42,796 nucleotides of DNA, taken from NCBI RefSeq assembly GCF_030247655.1, contig NZ_JAOTRZ010000005.1, positions 1 through 42,796 of the forward strand, read 5' to 3'. Position numbers and translations under genes: made by a program. Positions 1-8,938 of the stretch are shown here, piece by piece. Below the pieces are notes generated by a model. The model did no database searches and was not told the DNA's origin. It saw only the letters and a list, made by a program, of their open reading frames with translations. The number at the start of each line of letters is the position of its first letter. Position 1 is the stretch's first letter. This stretch comes from Trichlorobacter sp. Its GTDB lineage: Bacteria > Desulfobacterota > Desulfuromonadia > Geobacterales > Pseudopelobacteraceae.

Positions 1-174
1 GAAGAGACCTCGGTTCTGCTGAATAATATTCGGGACGAATTCAACCCGGTGCCTCGCAAGGCTGGCAAGTCGAAAAAGGGGACGAAAAGCAAAAGCAAAA
101 TCAAGAGCAAGAGCAAGAAAAGCAGTACAAAGTCCAGCAAGGCAAAGACACCAGCCAAAAAAAAGTCTCACTAA
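1..174 (+). CDS. C-terminal fragment of an unidentified protein with Lys/Ser-rich tail
   Basis: An open frame enters from the left edge and stops at TAA 172-174, giving the last 57 residues of a protein. After about 20 ordinary residues the sequence becomes almost entirely Lys, Ser, Thr and Ala, as a string of KSKSK- and KSSK-like units. Such basic tails are common on nucleic-acid-binding or surface-interacting proteins, but the family cannot be told from this fragment. A strong terminator follows directly, so this gene ends a transcription unit separate from the amylase-like gene downstream. Reading frame and stop are clear; function is unknown. Confidence 0.7.
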   Translation, partial: EETSVLLNNIRDEFNPVPRKAGKSKKGTKSKSKIKSKSKKSSTKSSKAKTPAKKKSH

Positions 175-183
175 TAGACCGTC

Positions 184-213
184 GGCGGCCAGTACCTTCT
201 GGCCGCCTTTTTT
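184..213 (+). terminator. Rho-independent terminator
   Basis: A perfect 9-bp stem (GGCGGCCAG at 184-192 with CTGGCCGCC at 199-207) closes a 6-base loop and is followed by six T residues (208-213). It lies 9 bases after the stop of the preceding gene and is the clearest intrinsic terminator in the window. Confidence 0.93.
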
Positions 214-255
214 AGCAGCTGGCAGTACCTACCCATACAGACTCGAGCCGTGACC

Positions 256-3200
256 ATGCCTTCATCATCACTGCCGGAATATTTCCCCTTTACGATTCAG
301 CTGACTGGCCGCGCACAGGAACAGTTTGGTGCAGAGGCGTTGCTTTCTCGTCATGGCAGCAGCTACCCTCCCATTCTGTTCTACCGTCGACTGGCTTCCA
401 ATATGGCCAGGAGTTCTGCTGTTTCTGTTGCCGCAACCGCAGCACAGCTTAATCTATACGCCTCGCTTTTACGTATCTACCGCCATCTGGTGGATGAGGT
501 GGCTAGGGGGGGGCAGCGGAGCCTGCTGGCTGAAGCGCTGCAGCAGGCTGGATTTGAGCCTGACGGCAAGCAGGTCAGGCTTGCGTTTGATGTCTTTAAA
601 AACCTGTTTCCGGCGGGTTGTGATCTGGCCGTACTGGGAGAGGAGCAACGCGAATATCTGCTGCTGCGTGAGCTGCTGCTGCTTAATCTGGCTGCCCATA
701 ACCGGGCCGTTGATCCGTTTCGGGTGCTGCTGGATGATCAGGAGTTGGCGAACAGTACCCGGTATCGTCAGGTGGTTGCCGGGATTGAGCGGGTGCTTGC
801 CAAAGGTCCTGTGGTGCCTGGTATCGGGATGACGCTGGTTGAAGCGTTACATGCGCCGCTTGCAGCAGCTCCGGATTCGCTGGCAGGACAGCTTGGCTAT
901 ATACGTGAACAGTGGGCAGAAGCATTGCCGCCGGAACTGCTGGAAGAGCTGTTGACCGCCTTTGATATTCTGGATGAGGAACAGCGCCAATGGTCTGATG
1001 GCGGTAGCGGCCCTGCTGAAGTACTCCATTTTGGCCTGCCGGGTATTGCTGGTGCAAATGTCGCTTCCGGGGGGGGGGCTGGAAGTATCTACCATGGCGC
1101 CGGTCACCATGCCGGTTATGATCAGCCGGAGTATGAAGCCTTTTCTGCCGATGCCGACTGGATGTCAAACGTGGTGATGATGGCCAAGATGACCCATGTC
1201 TGGCTGGATCAGCTCTCTAGGACCTACGCTCGTCCCGTTACCCGCCTGGATCAGGTGCCGGATGCCGAGCTTGACCGTCTGGCGGCCTGGGGCTTTACCG
1301 GCCTCTGGCTGATCGGCCTCTGGGAACGCTCGTCCGCCTCACAACGGATCAAGCAGTTGTGCGGCAATCCAGAGGCCCATGCCTCGGCCTACTCGTTGTA
1401 TGACTATACCATCGCAGCAGACCTGGGCGGTGAGCCTGCTTTTCTGAATCTGAAACAGCGGGCCTGGCAGCGTGGTATTCGACTTGCCAGCGACATGGTC
1501 CCCAATCATACCGGCCTCTTTTCCCGCTGGGTGCTGGAACATCCCGACTGGTTTGTCCAGACTGACTATGCCCCGTTTCCCACCTACCAGTTTAACGGCG
1601 AAGACCTTTCCCCTGATCCGTCTGTCACACTTCAGGTGGAGGATGGTTACTGGAACAAACAGGATGCGGCGGTGGTCTTCAGGATGATCGACCGCCGTGA
1701 TGGTTGTACCCGCTACATCTACCATGGTAATGACGGCACCAGTATCCCCTGGAATGACACGGCCCAGCTGAACTACCTGATCCCGCAGGTGCGGGAGACC
1801 GTCATCCAGACTATCCTGCATGTGGCCCGGCTGACCCCGATCATTCGCTTTGATGCGGCCATGACCCTGGCCAAGAAGCATTACCAGCGGCTCTGGTATC
1901 CGCAACGCGGTCTTGGTGGCGGTATCCCTTCACGGGCTGAACATGCCATGGGGCGGGATGAGTTTGATGCTGTCTTTCCGGTGGAGTTCTGGCGTGAAGT
2001 GGTGGACCGGATGGCGCAAGAGGCGCCGGATACCCTGCTGCTGGCCGAGGCGTTCTGGATGATGGAAGGCTACTTTGTTCGTACCCTGGGGATGCACCGG
2101 GTCTACAACTCTGCCTTCATGAATATGCTCAAGCAGGAAGAGAACGCCAAGTACCGCCAGACCATCAAAAATGTGCTGGAGTTTAATCCTGAGATATTGA
2201 AGCGGTTCGTCAATTTCATGAACAACCCTGATGAGAAAACGGCGGTGGAGCAGTTTGGTGCCCAAGGCAAATACTTTGGGGCCTGCGTGCTGCTTTCAAC
2301 CATGCCGGGTCTGCCGATGTTCGGGCATGGCCAAATTGAGGGATTCCATGAAAAGTACGGCATGGAGTACCGTAAGGCCTATTGGAATGAGGCGGTTGAC
2401 CAGGGTTTGGTAAAAGGACATGAGCTTTGGATCTTCCCGCTGTTGAAGCGGCGCAAGCTCTTTTCCGGATCCGAGAATTTTGCCCTGTATGATTTTTACT
2501 GCCATGATGGCAGTGTTGATGAAAACGTCTTTGCCTACAGTAACCGTTTGGGCGAACAGCGTGCGTTGGTGCTGTACAACAACCGCTATGGTGCAACATC
2601 AGGCTGGATCAGGATGGCCACGCCGGTTGCGATAACGGGGAGTGGCGATACAACGGAATTCTACTCCGGTTCCCTGGGGCAGGCCTTGGGAGTACCCGAT
2701 GATCCTCGCTGTTTTCTTGCCTTTCGAGAGATATCCAGCCAACATGAATACCTGCGTAATGCTGCTGAAATCTGTCAGCATGGGATGTATGCAGAACTTT
2801 CAGAGTACGAGTTTCATGTCTTTCTCGATTTCAGAATCCTTGAGGATACACCGGATACACCTTGGGCGGCGTTGTGCGGGTATCTGGCAGGCAGGGGGGT
2901 TGCATCACTTGAGGACGAGCGGATTCAGTTGCTCAACCAGCCGTTGATTGGTGCCTTTGGTGAGTGCCTGCAGACACTGCAACAGTCCCGTCTGCTGGAG
3001 ACGGCGTTACAGAACTACTGTGCAGAGCTGCCACCGGTTGCCACCTCTGAAATAGATCAGCAGGGTCTGATGGTCAGTCTTGCAGCGGCTCACCAGCCGG
3101 ATGTTTCTGCCAAGTCCTTACGACTGTTGCGCAGGAGCGGCGTGAGCAAGAAACTGCTGCGACTTGATCAGAAGAACCGTCGCCAGGCACTGGCAATACT

Positions 3201-3648
3201 CATGACCCGCTTCCTGGCGCTGCCGTTGAGTGATGATGCCTTGCGGGAATATGGCCTTGGCCGGCCACTGGCGGCCTTTGTGGCAGGTGATGATATCATT
3301 GGATTTCAGGCTCTGGCATGGATAGCTGAACTGTGCGGTGCTGCCGGGCTTGCCTGGGATGTCTGGTCGTCTGCATTACCTGCAGAACGGCTGGTGCAGC
3401 TGTTTAACAGTCCTTTGCTGGTTCAATTTTTAATGGTTCATGATGACGGCGGTACGCTCTGGTTTAACAAGGAACGGTTTGAAGAGCTGATCATCTGGCT
3501 GGCTCTTCAGGCTGCTTTTGAACAGGCGCAGGGCCAGGATCAGGTGGTGGTTCCGATGACAGAACTGACGGCACTGGCTGCAGCAGCAGGGTATCGTGTC
3601 AGATCGTTGCTGAAACTTGCAGAAGGGATTGGGGAGGGAGAGGCGTGA
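256..3648 (+). CDS. Large GH13 alpha-amylase-family protein
   Basis: This 1130-residue protein has a central glycoside hydrolase family 13 barrel. Counting from ATG 256, region I reads DMVPNHTG (D413, H418), region II IIRFDAAM (nucleophile D533) and region III LLAEAFW (acid/base E598). Region IV reads NNPDE, so the transition-state Asp (D659) is kept but the usual His before it is Pro. Roughly 300 residues before the barrel and 350 after it match no domain I recognise. No signal peptide is seen, so it is probably cytoplasmic and acts on alpha-glucans such as glycogen or maltodextrin. GTG 250 is an alternative start; neither start has a strong Shine-Dalgarno. A run of ten G (1069-1078) lies in the coding sequence. 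The next gene overlaps its stop by one base. The family call is firm; substrate and reaction are unknown. Confidence 0.85.
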   Translation: MPSSSLPEYFPFTIQLTGRAQEQFGAEALLSRHGSSYPPILFYRRLASNMARSSAVSVAATAAQLNLYASLLRIYRHLVDEVARGGQRSLLAEALQQAGFEPDGKQVRLAFDVFKNLFPAGCDLAVLGEEQREYLLLRELLLLNLAAHNRAVDPFRVLLDDQELANSTRYRQVVAGIERVLAKGPVVPGIGMTLVEALHAPLAAAPDSLAGQLGYIREQWAEALPPELLEELLTAFDILDEEQRQWSDGGSGPAEVLHFGLPGIAGANVASGGGAGSIYHGAGHHAGYDQPEYEAFSADADWMSNVVMMAKMTHVWLDQLSRTYARPVTRLDQVPDAELDRLAAWGFTGLWLIGLWERSSASQRIKQLCGNPEAHASAYSLYDYTIAADLGGEPAFLNLKQRAWQRGIRLASDMVPNHTGLFSRWVLEHPDWFVQTDYAPFPTYQFNGEDLSPDPSVTLQVEDGYWNKQDAAVVFRMIDRRDGCTRYIYHGNDGTSIPWNDTAQLNYLIPQVRETVIQTILHVARLTPIIRFDAAMTLAKKHYQRLWYPQRGLGGGIPSRAEHAMGRDEFDAVFPVEFWREVVDRMAQEAPDTLLLAEAFWMMEGYFVRTLGMHRVYNSAFMNMLKQEENAKYRQTIKNVLEFNPEILKRFVNFMNNPDEKTAVEQFGAQGKYFGACVLLSTMPGLPMFGHGQIEGFHEKYGMEYRKAYWNEAVDQGLVKGHELWIFPLLKRRKLFSGSENFALYDFYCHDGSVDENVFAYSNRLGEQRALVLYNNRYGATSGWIRMATPVAITGSGDTTEFYSGSLGQALGVPDDPRCFLAFREISSQHEYLRNAAEICQHGMYAELSEYEFHVFLDFRILEDTPDTPWAALCGYLAGRGVASLEDERIQLLNQPLIGAFGECLQTLQQSRLLETALQNYCAELPPVATSEIDQQGLMVSLAAAHQPDVSAKSLRLLRRSGVSKKLLRLDQKNRRQALAILMTRFLALPLSDDALREYGLGRPLAAFVAGDDIIGFQALAWIAELCGAAGLAWDVWSSALPAERLVQLFNSPLLVQFLMVHDDGGTLWFNKERFEELIIWLALQAAFEQAQGQDQVVVPMTELTALAAAAGYRVRSLLKLAEGIGEGEA

Positions 3649-4628
3649 TGCGACAACGGTTTTTTCTGCTGTTTTGTGTCTTGCTGATGGCTGGCATTAT
3701 ACCTGCCTATGCCGATGAACCTGCCAAATCCCAACAGACACCGACCTCTGAACGGACTCTCAAGGAATATCTTTTTGGCAGTAAAGAGCTTGGTTGGGCA
3801 GATCTTGACTGGGAGACAGATCTTTACTATTCAAACGTTTCGCTGAATATTCCGCTGGATGGATCACCTATCCCCACTGTTGCAGATCAGGGTGAGCTCG
3901 AGATCTACAGCAGGTTATGGCTTCACTCGCTGGTCCCTCGCTTTATGTTGGTTGAGGCTTCTGTTATGCCGCTTCCCTTGGCAGGAGTTGCCTTGAAGGA
4001 GTATGCAAAGGACTTTTATAACGCAGCAGATATTGGAAAAAACCAAAATGTTATTCAGTGGTTGACGGCTGGTTTTGAGGAGCCGTATGCATTTTCAGTC
4101 TTTTTGGGTGATATGGTTAAATTCAGTAAGCCGGGCGAGGAGCGGCTTTCATCGAATAAAGGGTATATGGGCTATCTCTTCAGTTATTCGAACCAACATA
4201 TTCGTAATAACGTCCTGATTCCTGATCATTCGCTTGAAGCAGAGTGGAAGATGAAGGGGGAGCGTAACTTTAAGGATGAAAAGCTTTCCTGGAGTTTTCG
4301 GCTTGGCGCCAAGATGCATGAAAATCCGAACATTGCAAACACCTTCTATGTCGGATTCAGAAGAAGTAACCTTGATTTCAGGGTAAACCCGTTTGAATTT
4401 CTGCGTAACAGCAGCTTTGATGTCCGCTGGGATATCGGTGCCAAGCAGGGGGATTTGCTGCGTCAGGAATATGTATTGGGTAAAAAATTTCCGATCAAGT
4501 CGTGGGGGGTCGCACTCAAGCTTGATGTTGGTCTGATCTGGGAAGATCCTTCCCGTTACAGCGGTGCCTTGCGGGACATTGATGCGCCGAATTTTACTGT
4601 TGTCTTGCGTCCCAATATTCAATTTTAA
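3648..4628 (+). CDS. Exported protein, probably outer-membrane, unknown function
   Basis: A 326-residue protein begins with a clear Sec signal peptide (MRQRF, a hydrophobic stretch, then AYA before DEP). The mature part is rich in alternating aromatic and polar strands and ends in a C-terminal Phe (NIQF), as many outer-membrane beta-barrels do. I recognise no family. The ATG overlaps the amylase-like gene's stop (TGATG), with a purine-rich GGGAGGGAGAGG just upstream, so the two are likely co-translated. The GTG at 3645 would add one residue. MnmA begins only 3 bases after its stop. The outer-membrane location is inferred from composition and C-terminus only. Confidence 0.72.
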   Translation: MRQRFFLLFCVLLMAGIIPAYADEPAKSQQTPTSERTLKEYLFGSKELGWADLDWETDLYYSNVSLNIPLDGSPIPTVADQGELEIYSRLWLHSLVPRFMLVEASVMPLPLAGVALKEYAKDFYNAADIGKNQNVIQWLTAGFEEPYAFSVFLGDMVKFSKPGEERLSSNKGYMGYLFSYSNQHIRNNVLIPDHSLEAEWKMKGERNFKDEKLSWSFRLGAKMHENPNIANTFYVGFRRSNLDFRVNPFEFLRNSSFDVRWDIGAKQGDLLRQEYVLGKKFPIKSWGVALKLDVGLIWEDPSRYSGALRDIDAPNFTVVLRPNIQF

Positions 4629-4631
4629 TCC

Positions 4632-5696
4632 ATGCGCCTTCCTGAAACCTCAACACTCATTGCTGTCGCCCTTTCCGGTGGGGTTGATTCTGCGGTTGCG
4701 GCGGCCCTGCTGCAACAACAGGGACATCGGCTGGTGGGGATCACCATGAATCTCTTGCCTGATGCAGCAGCGAACAATGCGGCTGAGCAGGTGGCTGAAC
4801 ATCTGCAGATTCCCCTCCATCGGATAGATCTGACGGACGCTTTTGAACAACAGGTAATTGCTCCCTTTGTGACCAGCTACCGTAACGGTGAAACCCCTAA
4901 TCCCTGTGTGCGTTGCAATCGTCTGGTCAAATTTGGTCTGCTGCTGGACCATGCCCATCAGCTGGGGGCTGGCGCGTTGGCAACCGGCCACTATGCCCGT
5001 GTGCTGCGGGATGCTGATGGCAGGGCCCATCTGCATGCTGCAGCTGATCGTCGCAAAGACCAATCCTATTTTCTGGCCACTATCGGTCAAGAGGCGCTGC
5101 AGCAGACTCTGTTCCCGTTAGGAGGAATGTCCGGCAAGGATCAGGTGCGTCAGCTGGCCCATGAGTTTGGATTGCCGGTGGCAGCTGCAAAGGATAGCCA
5201 GGATGTCTGTTTTTTACCGGACAGCGGATACACCGAATTTTTGGAGAAACGTTCGTCCGTCTCTGCGGCACAAGGTTTGATTGTGCATCGTTCAGGTCGG
5301 TTGTTGGGGCGACACAACGGTTTTTGGCGTTACACGGTAGGGCAGCGAAAAGGCCTGGGAATCGCTTGGGCTGAACCGCTGTATGTGCTTGAGATTAGTG
5401 CTGTCCGCAATCGTGTGGTGGTGGGGGAACAGCAATACCTCTATGCATCAGGGCTGCTGGCAGACCAGGCGGTCTGGTTTGGGCAGGAACCCGGTATGCC
5501 GTTTGAGGCCCACTGCAAGATCCGCTATCGCCACGCACCGGTCCCCTGTCTGGTTGAACCGCAGGACGGGGCCGGGATGCGAGTGTTGTTCCATGAGCCG
5601 CAGCGGGCCGTCACTCCGGGGCAAACCGTGGTGATCTATCAGGGGGACGAAGTTTTGGGGGCTGGGCGGATAACCGGGGCAGAACTACCATGCTGA
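4632..5696 (+). CDS. mnmA: tRNA-specific 2-thiouridylase MnmA
   Basis: MnmA uses ATP and a protein persulfide to thiolate U34 of the tRNAs for Lys, Glu and Gln in the cytoplasm. The 354-residue length is normal for the family. The N-terminus holds the PP-loop ATP motif SGGVDS (residues 15-20). The two catalytic cysteines are recognisable as C95 in VRCN and C193 in DVCF, by position in the known family. The tRNA-binding central part with GHYAR and DQSYFL is intact. The gene starts 3 bases after the preceding stop and overlaps the next gene by 7 bases. This suggests one transcription unit, and the E1-like neighbour could take part in sulfur transfer. Confidence 0.95.
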   Translation: MRLPETSTLIAVALSGGVDSAVAAALLQQQGHRLVGITMNLLPDAAANNAAEQVAEHLQIPLHRIDLTDAFEQQVIAPFVTSYRNGETPNPCVRCNRLVKFGLLLDHAHQLGAGALATGHYARVLRDADGRAHLHAAADRRKDQSYFLATIGQEALQQTLFPLGGMSGKDQVRQLAHEFGLPVAAAKDSQDVCFLPDSGYTEFLEKRSSVSAAQGLIVHRSGRLLGRHNGFWRYTVGQRKGLGIAWAEPLYVLEISAVRNRVVVGEQQYLYASGLLADQAVWFGQEPGMPFEAHCKIRYRHAPVPCLVEPQDGAGMRVLFHEPQRAVTPGQTVVIYQGDEVLGAGRITGAELPC

Positions 5697-6439
5697 CTGC
5701 TGAAGAACAGGAACGGTACCGCCGTCATCTGATGTTGCCTGAGGTCGGTCTTGAGGGGCAGGAACGATTGCGGGAAAGCCGGGTGCTGGTTATTGGTGCT
5801 GGAGGCCTGGGATCGCCTGCAGCTCTATACCTTGCCGCAGCCGGAGTTGGTACCATCGGTGTTGCTGATGGTGATCGGGTGGAACTGTCAAACCTGCAGC
5901 GTCAGATTATCCACGATAGCGAAAGTGTCGGGCAGTCTAAGACCGCTTCAGCAGCCAAACGGCTGCAGGCAATCAATCCGGTGTGCCATGTTGAACAGAT
6001 TCCGGTCATGCTGGACCAGGCTAATCTGCCCAGCTTGCTGCGGCGGTATGATTTTGTTTTGGATGCCACCGATACCCTGGCTGCAAAGTTCATGATTAAC
6101 GATATCTGTATCAGCCAGGGAGTTCCTTTTTCACATGGGGGAGTTTTGCGTTTTAGCGGTCAGACCCTGACCGTGCTGCCCGGGGTGTCACCCTGCTATC
6201 GCTGTCTGTTTAGTGAGATGCCGCCGGAAGAAGAGCGTGAGGCCTGCGAACAGGATGGTGTCTTTGGTCTGTTACCTGGGGTAATCGGGACATTGCAGGC
6301 CGCAGAAGCAGTAAAATATCTACTGGGAATCGGATCGTTGCTGACCGGCCGTCTGTTGACCTTTGATCTGCTGGGGATGCGTTTCAGGGAGGTGCCGGTG
6401 CCGCACAATCCTGGCTGTCTGGCATGCGGTAACGGTTAA
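5690..6439 (+). CDS. ThiF/MoeB/HesA-family E1-like adenylyltransferase
   Basis: The 249-residue protein has the nucleotide-binding motif GAGGLG (36-41), the LDATD strand, and the tail GVIGTLQAAEAVKYLLG typical of MoeB and ThiF. Two CxxC pairs (C169/C172 and C243/C246) would bind the structural zinc, and C186 sits where the family's active-site Cys lies. Such enzymes adenylate the C-terminal Gly-Gly of small sulfur-carrier proteins (MoaD or ThiS) for molybdopterin or thiamin synthesis, or for tRNA thiolation. Sequence alone does not separate MoeB from ThiF, and no carrier protein gene is nearby. Its overlap with mnmA is consistent with a sulfur-transfer role but does not prove it. Confidence 0.88.
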   Translation: MLTAEEQERYRRHLMLPEVGLEGQERLRESRVLVIGAGGLGSPAALYLAAAGVGTIGVADGDRVELSNLQRQIIHDSESVGQSKTASAAKRLQAINPVCHVEQIPVMLDQANLPSLLRRYDFVLDATDTLAAKFMINDICISQGVPFSHGGVLRFSGQTLTVLPGVSPCYRCLFSEMPPEEEREACEQDGVFGLLPGVIGTLQAAEAVKYLLGIGSLLTGRLLTFDLLGMRFREVPVPHNPGCLACGNG

Positions 6440-7717
6440 TCAGTTCCTGACGATGGAGTTTAGGTGTTTGCGTTTGCGTTCCGCTTTGTCTTTATACATG
6501 AGGCGGTCTGCCACTTTCATGGTCTCCAGCAGTTCATCCGGGTGTGCTGCTGTTGCTGCTCCCAAAGACAGTGAACGGGCAAACTCCCCCAGGCTTCGAT
6601 CAATTTCACACGCCTTTACCCGCTGGATGGCTGCCATAACGGCGTCATGATCGGTGCGGGAAAGCAGTACGGCAAACTCATCTCCCCCAATCCGGGCAAC
6701 CACATCACTGGAGCGGAAGGCCGAGAGTAATACTTCTGCCGCTCCTTTAATCAAGCGATCACCTTCATCGTGCCCCAGGGTATCGTTAACTCCCTTCAGG
6801 CCATCGATATCAGCCATGACAATACTGACCGGGTATTCCCGACCGGTCTCAAGCCTTTGCAGTTCTGCATCAAAGTAGGCCCGGTTGAACAGGCCGGTCA
6901 ATGGATCATGGGTGCCCAGATACTGCAGACTTTCTTCATACTGCTTACGTTCAGTGATGTCCTGTGAAACCTTTAAAAAGCCGGTTACCGTATTGTCGAC
7001 ATCCCGTAAGGGGCAGATCTTGACTACTTCCCAATAGATGGAACCATTTTTGCGCTTGTTGGCCAGCTCGCCCTTCCACTCGTTGCCGGCTAAAATGGTT
7101 TTCCAGAGATCATTATAGACTTCAGCAGGATTCAGATCTGATTTAAGCAGGCGGGGATTGCGGCCAAGTACTTCTACTGCCTGAAAGCCTGTTAAGCGGC
7201 AAAACATGCCGTTGACATATTCAATGGATCCGTTTAACGAAGTGATCATCACCGGCGCAGGTGCCTGTTCAACCGCCTGTGACAACATCTGGATCCGGCT
7301 CTCCTGCTGGCGCAGTTTTCGCTTTAAGAGCACATAGTTGCTGCAGGTTTCAATGGCAGTACTTAATTGGGCAAAATCAACCGGCTTCTGGACATACTGG
7401 TTGACACCGAGGCTGATGCACTCCAGTAGATACTCGGTGTCGCTGTAGGCGGTCAGCATGATGATCTGACTATCGTGGTCAATTTTCCTGATTTCGCGGG
7501 CCATCTCAAGGCCGTTCATCAGTGGCATCATGATGTCAGACATGATAATATCAGGACGTTTTTCCCGATACAGTGCAAGTCCTTCCTGTCCGTTTTCAGC
7601 AACGTGCAGTTCTGTTACTATGCGCTGGAGGATGCGTGAGATTTGCTCACGGGTGACCCGCTCATCCTCGACGTAGAGAAGAGAAATGTCGTAATGCTCC
7701 ATGGTTGCTGATTTCAT
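6440..7717 (-). CDS. Response regulator with PAS and GGDEF domains (diguanylate cyclase)
   Basis: This 425-residue protein begins with a receiver domain (about 10-130, phospho-acceptor D61 in MSDIMMP), followed by a PAS domain (about 145-265) and a GGDEF domain. The signature GGDEF (344-348) is intact. The product-inhibition motif RSSD lies exactly five residues upstream, so both synthesis of c-di-GMP and feedback inhibition are predicted. There is no EAL domain. I start it at ATG 7717 (MKSATMEHY): longer frames run into the divergent gene, and an internal ATG at 7702 lacks a ribosome site. Its stop abuts that of the ThiF-like gene (convergent, no gap). It has no adjacent kinase. The Pel operon with its c-di-GMP receptor begins about 2 kb away. 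Confidence 0.93.
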   Translation of the reverse strand: MKSATMEHYDISLLYVEDERVTREQISRILQRIVTELHVAENGQEGLALYREKRPDIIMSDIMMPLMNGLEMAREIRKIDHDSQIIMLTAYSDTEYLLECISLGVNQYVQKPVDFAQLSTAIETCSNYVLLKRKLRQQESRIQMLSQAVEQAPAPVMITSLNGSIEYVNGMFCRLTGFQAVEVLGRNPRLLKSDLNPAEVYNDLWKTILAGNEWKGELANKRKNGSIYWEVVKICPLRDVDNTVTGFLKVSQDITERKQYEESLQYLGTHDPLTGLFNRAYFDAELQRLETGREYPVSIVMADIDGLKGVNDTLGHDEGDRLIKGAAEVLLSAFRSSDVVARIGGDEFAVLLSRTDHDAVMAAIQRVKACEIDRSLGEFARSLSLGAATAAHPDELLETMKVADRLMYKDKAERKRKHLNSIVRN

Positions 7718-7762
7718 GGGTACCCCGTGCCCGAAGCAAAGTGCCTGTAAACTGCTGCTGGT

Positions 7763-7790
7763 AGTGTAGCTGAACTGAAATAAAACGCAA
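7763..7790 (-). promoter_or_regulatory. Possible sigma-70 promoter for the diguanylate cyclase gene
   Basis: On the minus strand TTGCGT (7790-7785) and TACACT (7768-7763) are spaced by 16 bases, upstream of the ATG at 7717. The match is moderate and no other support exists. Confidence 0.3.
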
Positions 7791-7800
7791 GGGGGCTGTT

Positions 7801-8928
7801 GTGGATTTGGTGAGCCTGCAGCGCTGTGAGCAGTATGATGAAGCTCTTTTGAATGAGCGGCTTGTTGCACTTTTGCAGCCCATGGGTGGGATCGAGCGGT
7901 TTGTCAGTCCGGGACAACGGGTGTTGTTGAAGCCGAATCTACTGGCTGGCAAACCGCCTGAAGCAGCGGTGACCACCCACCCGGCCTTGGTCAAGGCGTT
8001 GATAGATCTGCTGCATCAGGCTGGTGCCGAGGTGCTGGTGGGTGACAGCCCTGGCCTTGGCAGTTTTGAGCGGGTTGCGGAAAAGACCGGTATCCGTCAC
8101 GCAGTTGAGGCAGCCGGAGGACAGTTAATACCGTTTGGTGAGACCCGCAGGGTGGGGACAACGGGGACCTTTCGCCAGCTTGAGTTGGCAACCGCCTATC
8201 TAAACGCTGACCTGGTCATTAATCTGCCCAAGCTGAAGACTCATGAGATGATGACTCTGACCTGCGGGGTAAAAAACCTGTACGGTACGGTTGTAGGGGC
8301 CGCCAAGGCCGGTTTACACCTGACAGCTGGACACTCAAAAGAGCTGTTCGCCGGGTTGTTACTGGAAATTGCGCTGGCTCGTCCTGTTGCCTTAACAATC
8401 GTCGATGCCATTGTGGCGATGGAAGGTGACGGGCCCAATAGCGGTACGCCACGCCAACTCGGGCTGCTGCTCGCCGGAGAGAATATGGTGGCGGTGGATA
8501 CGGTGGCAGGGCGGCTGGCCGGCATACCTCCCCAACTGCTGTCGGTGGAGCTTGAGGCCCGTCGCAGAGGCCTGTCCGGCACAGAACTTGATCAGATCTC
8601 TGTTGTGGGAGATCTTGCGTTGCTGGCTGCCAATCCTCCCTTTGCGCTGCCACAGGGACTTGATGTCCAGTTCGGACTGCCCGTTTTTCTGAAGGGACTG
8701 TTGCGAAATCAGCTGGCGCCTGTACCCGTTGCCAATAAAGAACAGTGCACGCTTTGTGGTGTTTGCCGGGATGCCTGTCCACCTGAGGCGATCACCATAA
8801 CAAAAAACGCCCTGAAGGTTGATTCAGGGCGTTGCATTCGTTGCTGGTGCTGTCGTGAGCTCTGTCCGCAGCATGCCATGGAGGTGCAGCGAAGTCTGCT
8901 GTTGCGTCTCTTGGAGCGATTGCGCTAA
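7801..8928 (+). CDS. DUF362-domain iron-sulfur protein
   Basis: The 375-residue protein begins with a DUF362-type domain (about 15-290), recognisable from LLKPNLL, VGDSPG and the NLPKLKTHEMM region. It ends with a two-cluster ferredoxin module: C316, C319, C322, C326 and C345, C348, C351, C355, each in CxxCxxCxxxCP order. Two [4Fe-4S] clusters and an electron-transfer role are predicted; the substrate of this family is not established. It starts at GTG 7801 after AAGGGGG. There is no signal peptide, so it is likely cytoplasmic. It is divergent from the diguanylate cyclase and convergent with the DksA-like gene, so it is probably transcribed alone. Confidence 0.85.
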   Translation: MDLVSLQRCEQYDEALLNERLVALLQPMGGIERFVSPGQRVLLKPNLLAGKPPEAAVTTHPALVKALIDLLHQAGAEVLVGDSPGLGSFERVAEKTGIRHAVEAAGGQLIPFGETRRVGTTGTFRQLELATAYLNADLVINLPKLKTHEMMTLTCGVKNLYGTVVGAAKAGLHLTAGHSKELFAGLLLEIALARPVALTIVDAIVAMEGDGPNSGTPRQLGLLLAGENMVAVDTVAGRLAGIPPQLLSVELEARRRGLSGTELDQISVVGDLALLAANPPFALPQGLDVQFGLPVFLKGLLRNQLAPVPVANKEQCTLCGVCRDACPPEAITITKNALKVDSGRCIRCWCCRELCPQHAMEVQRSLLLRLLERLR

Positions 8929-8938
8929 GCTGTAACCG

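Noticed and set aside
1339-1905. Minus-strand open frame of 188 codons opposite the GH13 barrel
   Set aside because: The plus strand encodes conserved GH13 motifs throughout this stretch; the antisense product resembles nothing.
7718-7870. Longer start for the diguanylate cyclase adding 51 residues
   Set aside because: It would overlap the divergent DUF362 gene, the added residues are not receiver-like, and the receiver domain begins normally after ATG 7717.
8219-8782. Minus-strand open frame of 187 codons opposite the DUF362 gene
   Set aside because: Pro/Gln/Arg-rich shadow of a clearly coding plus-strand gene with two ferredoxin motifs.
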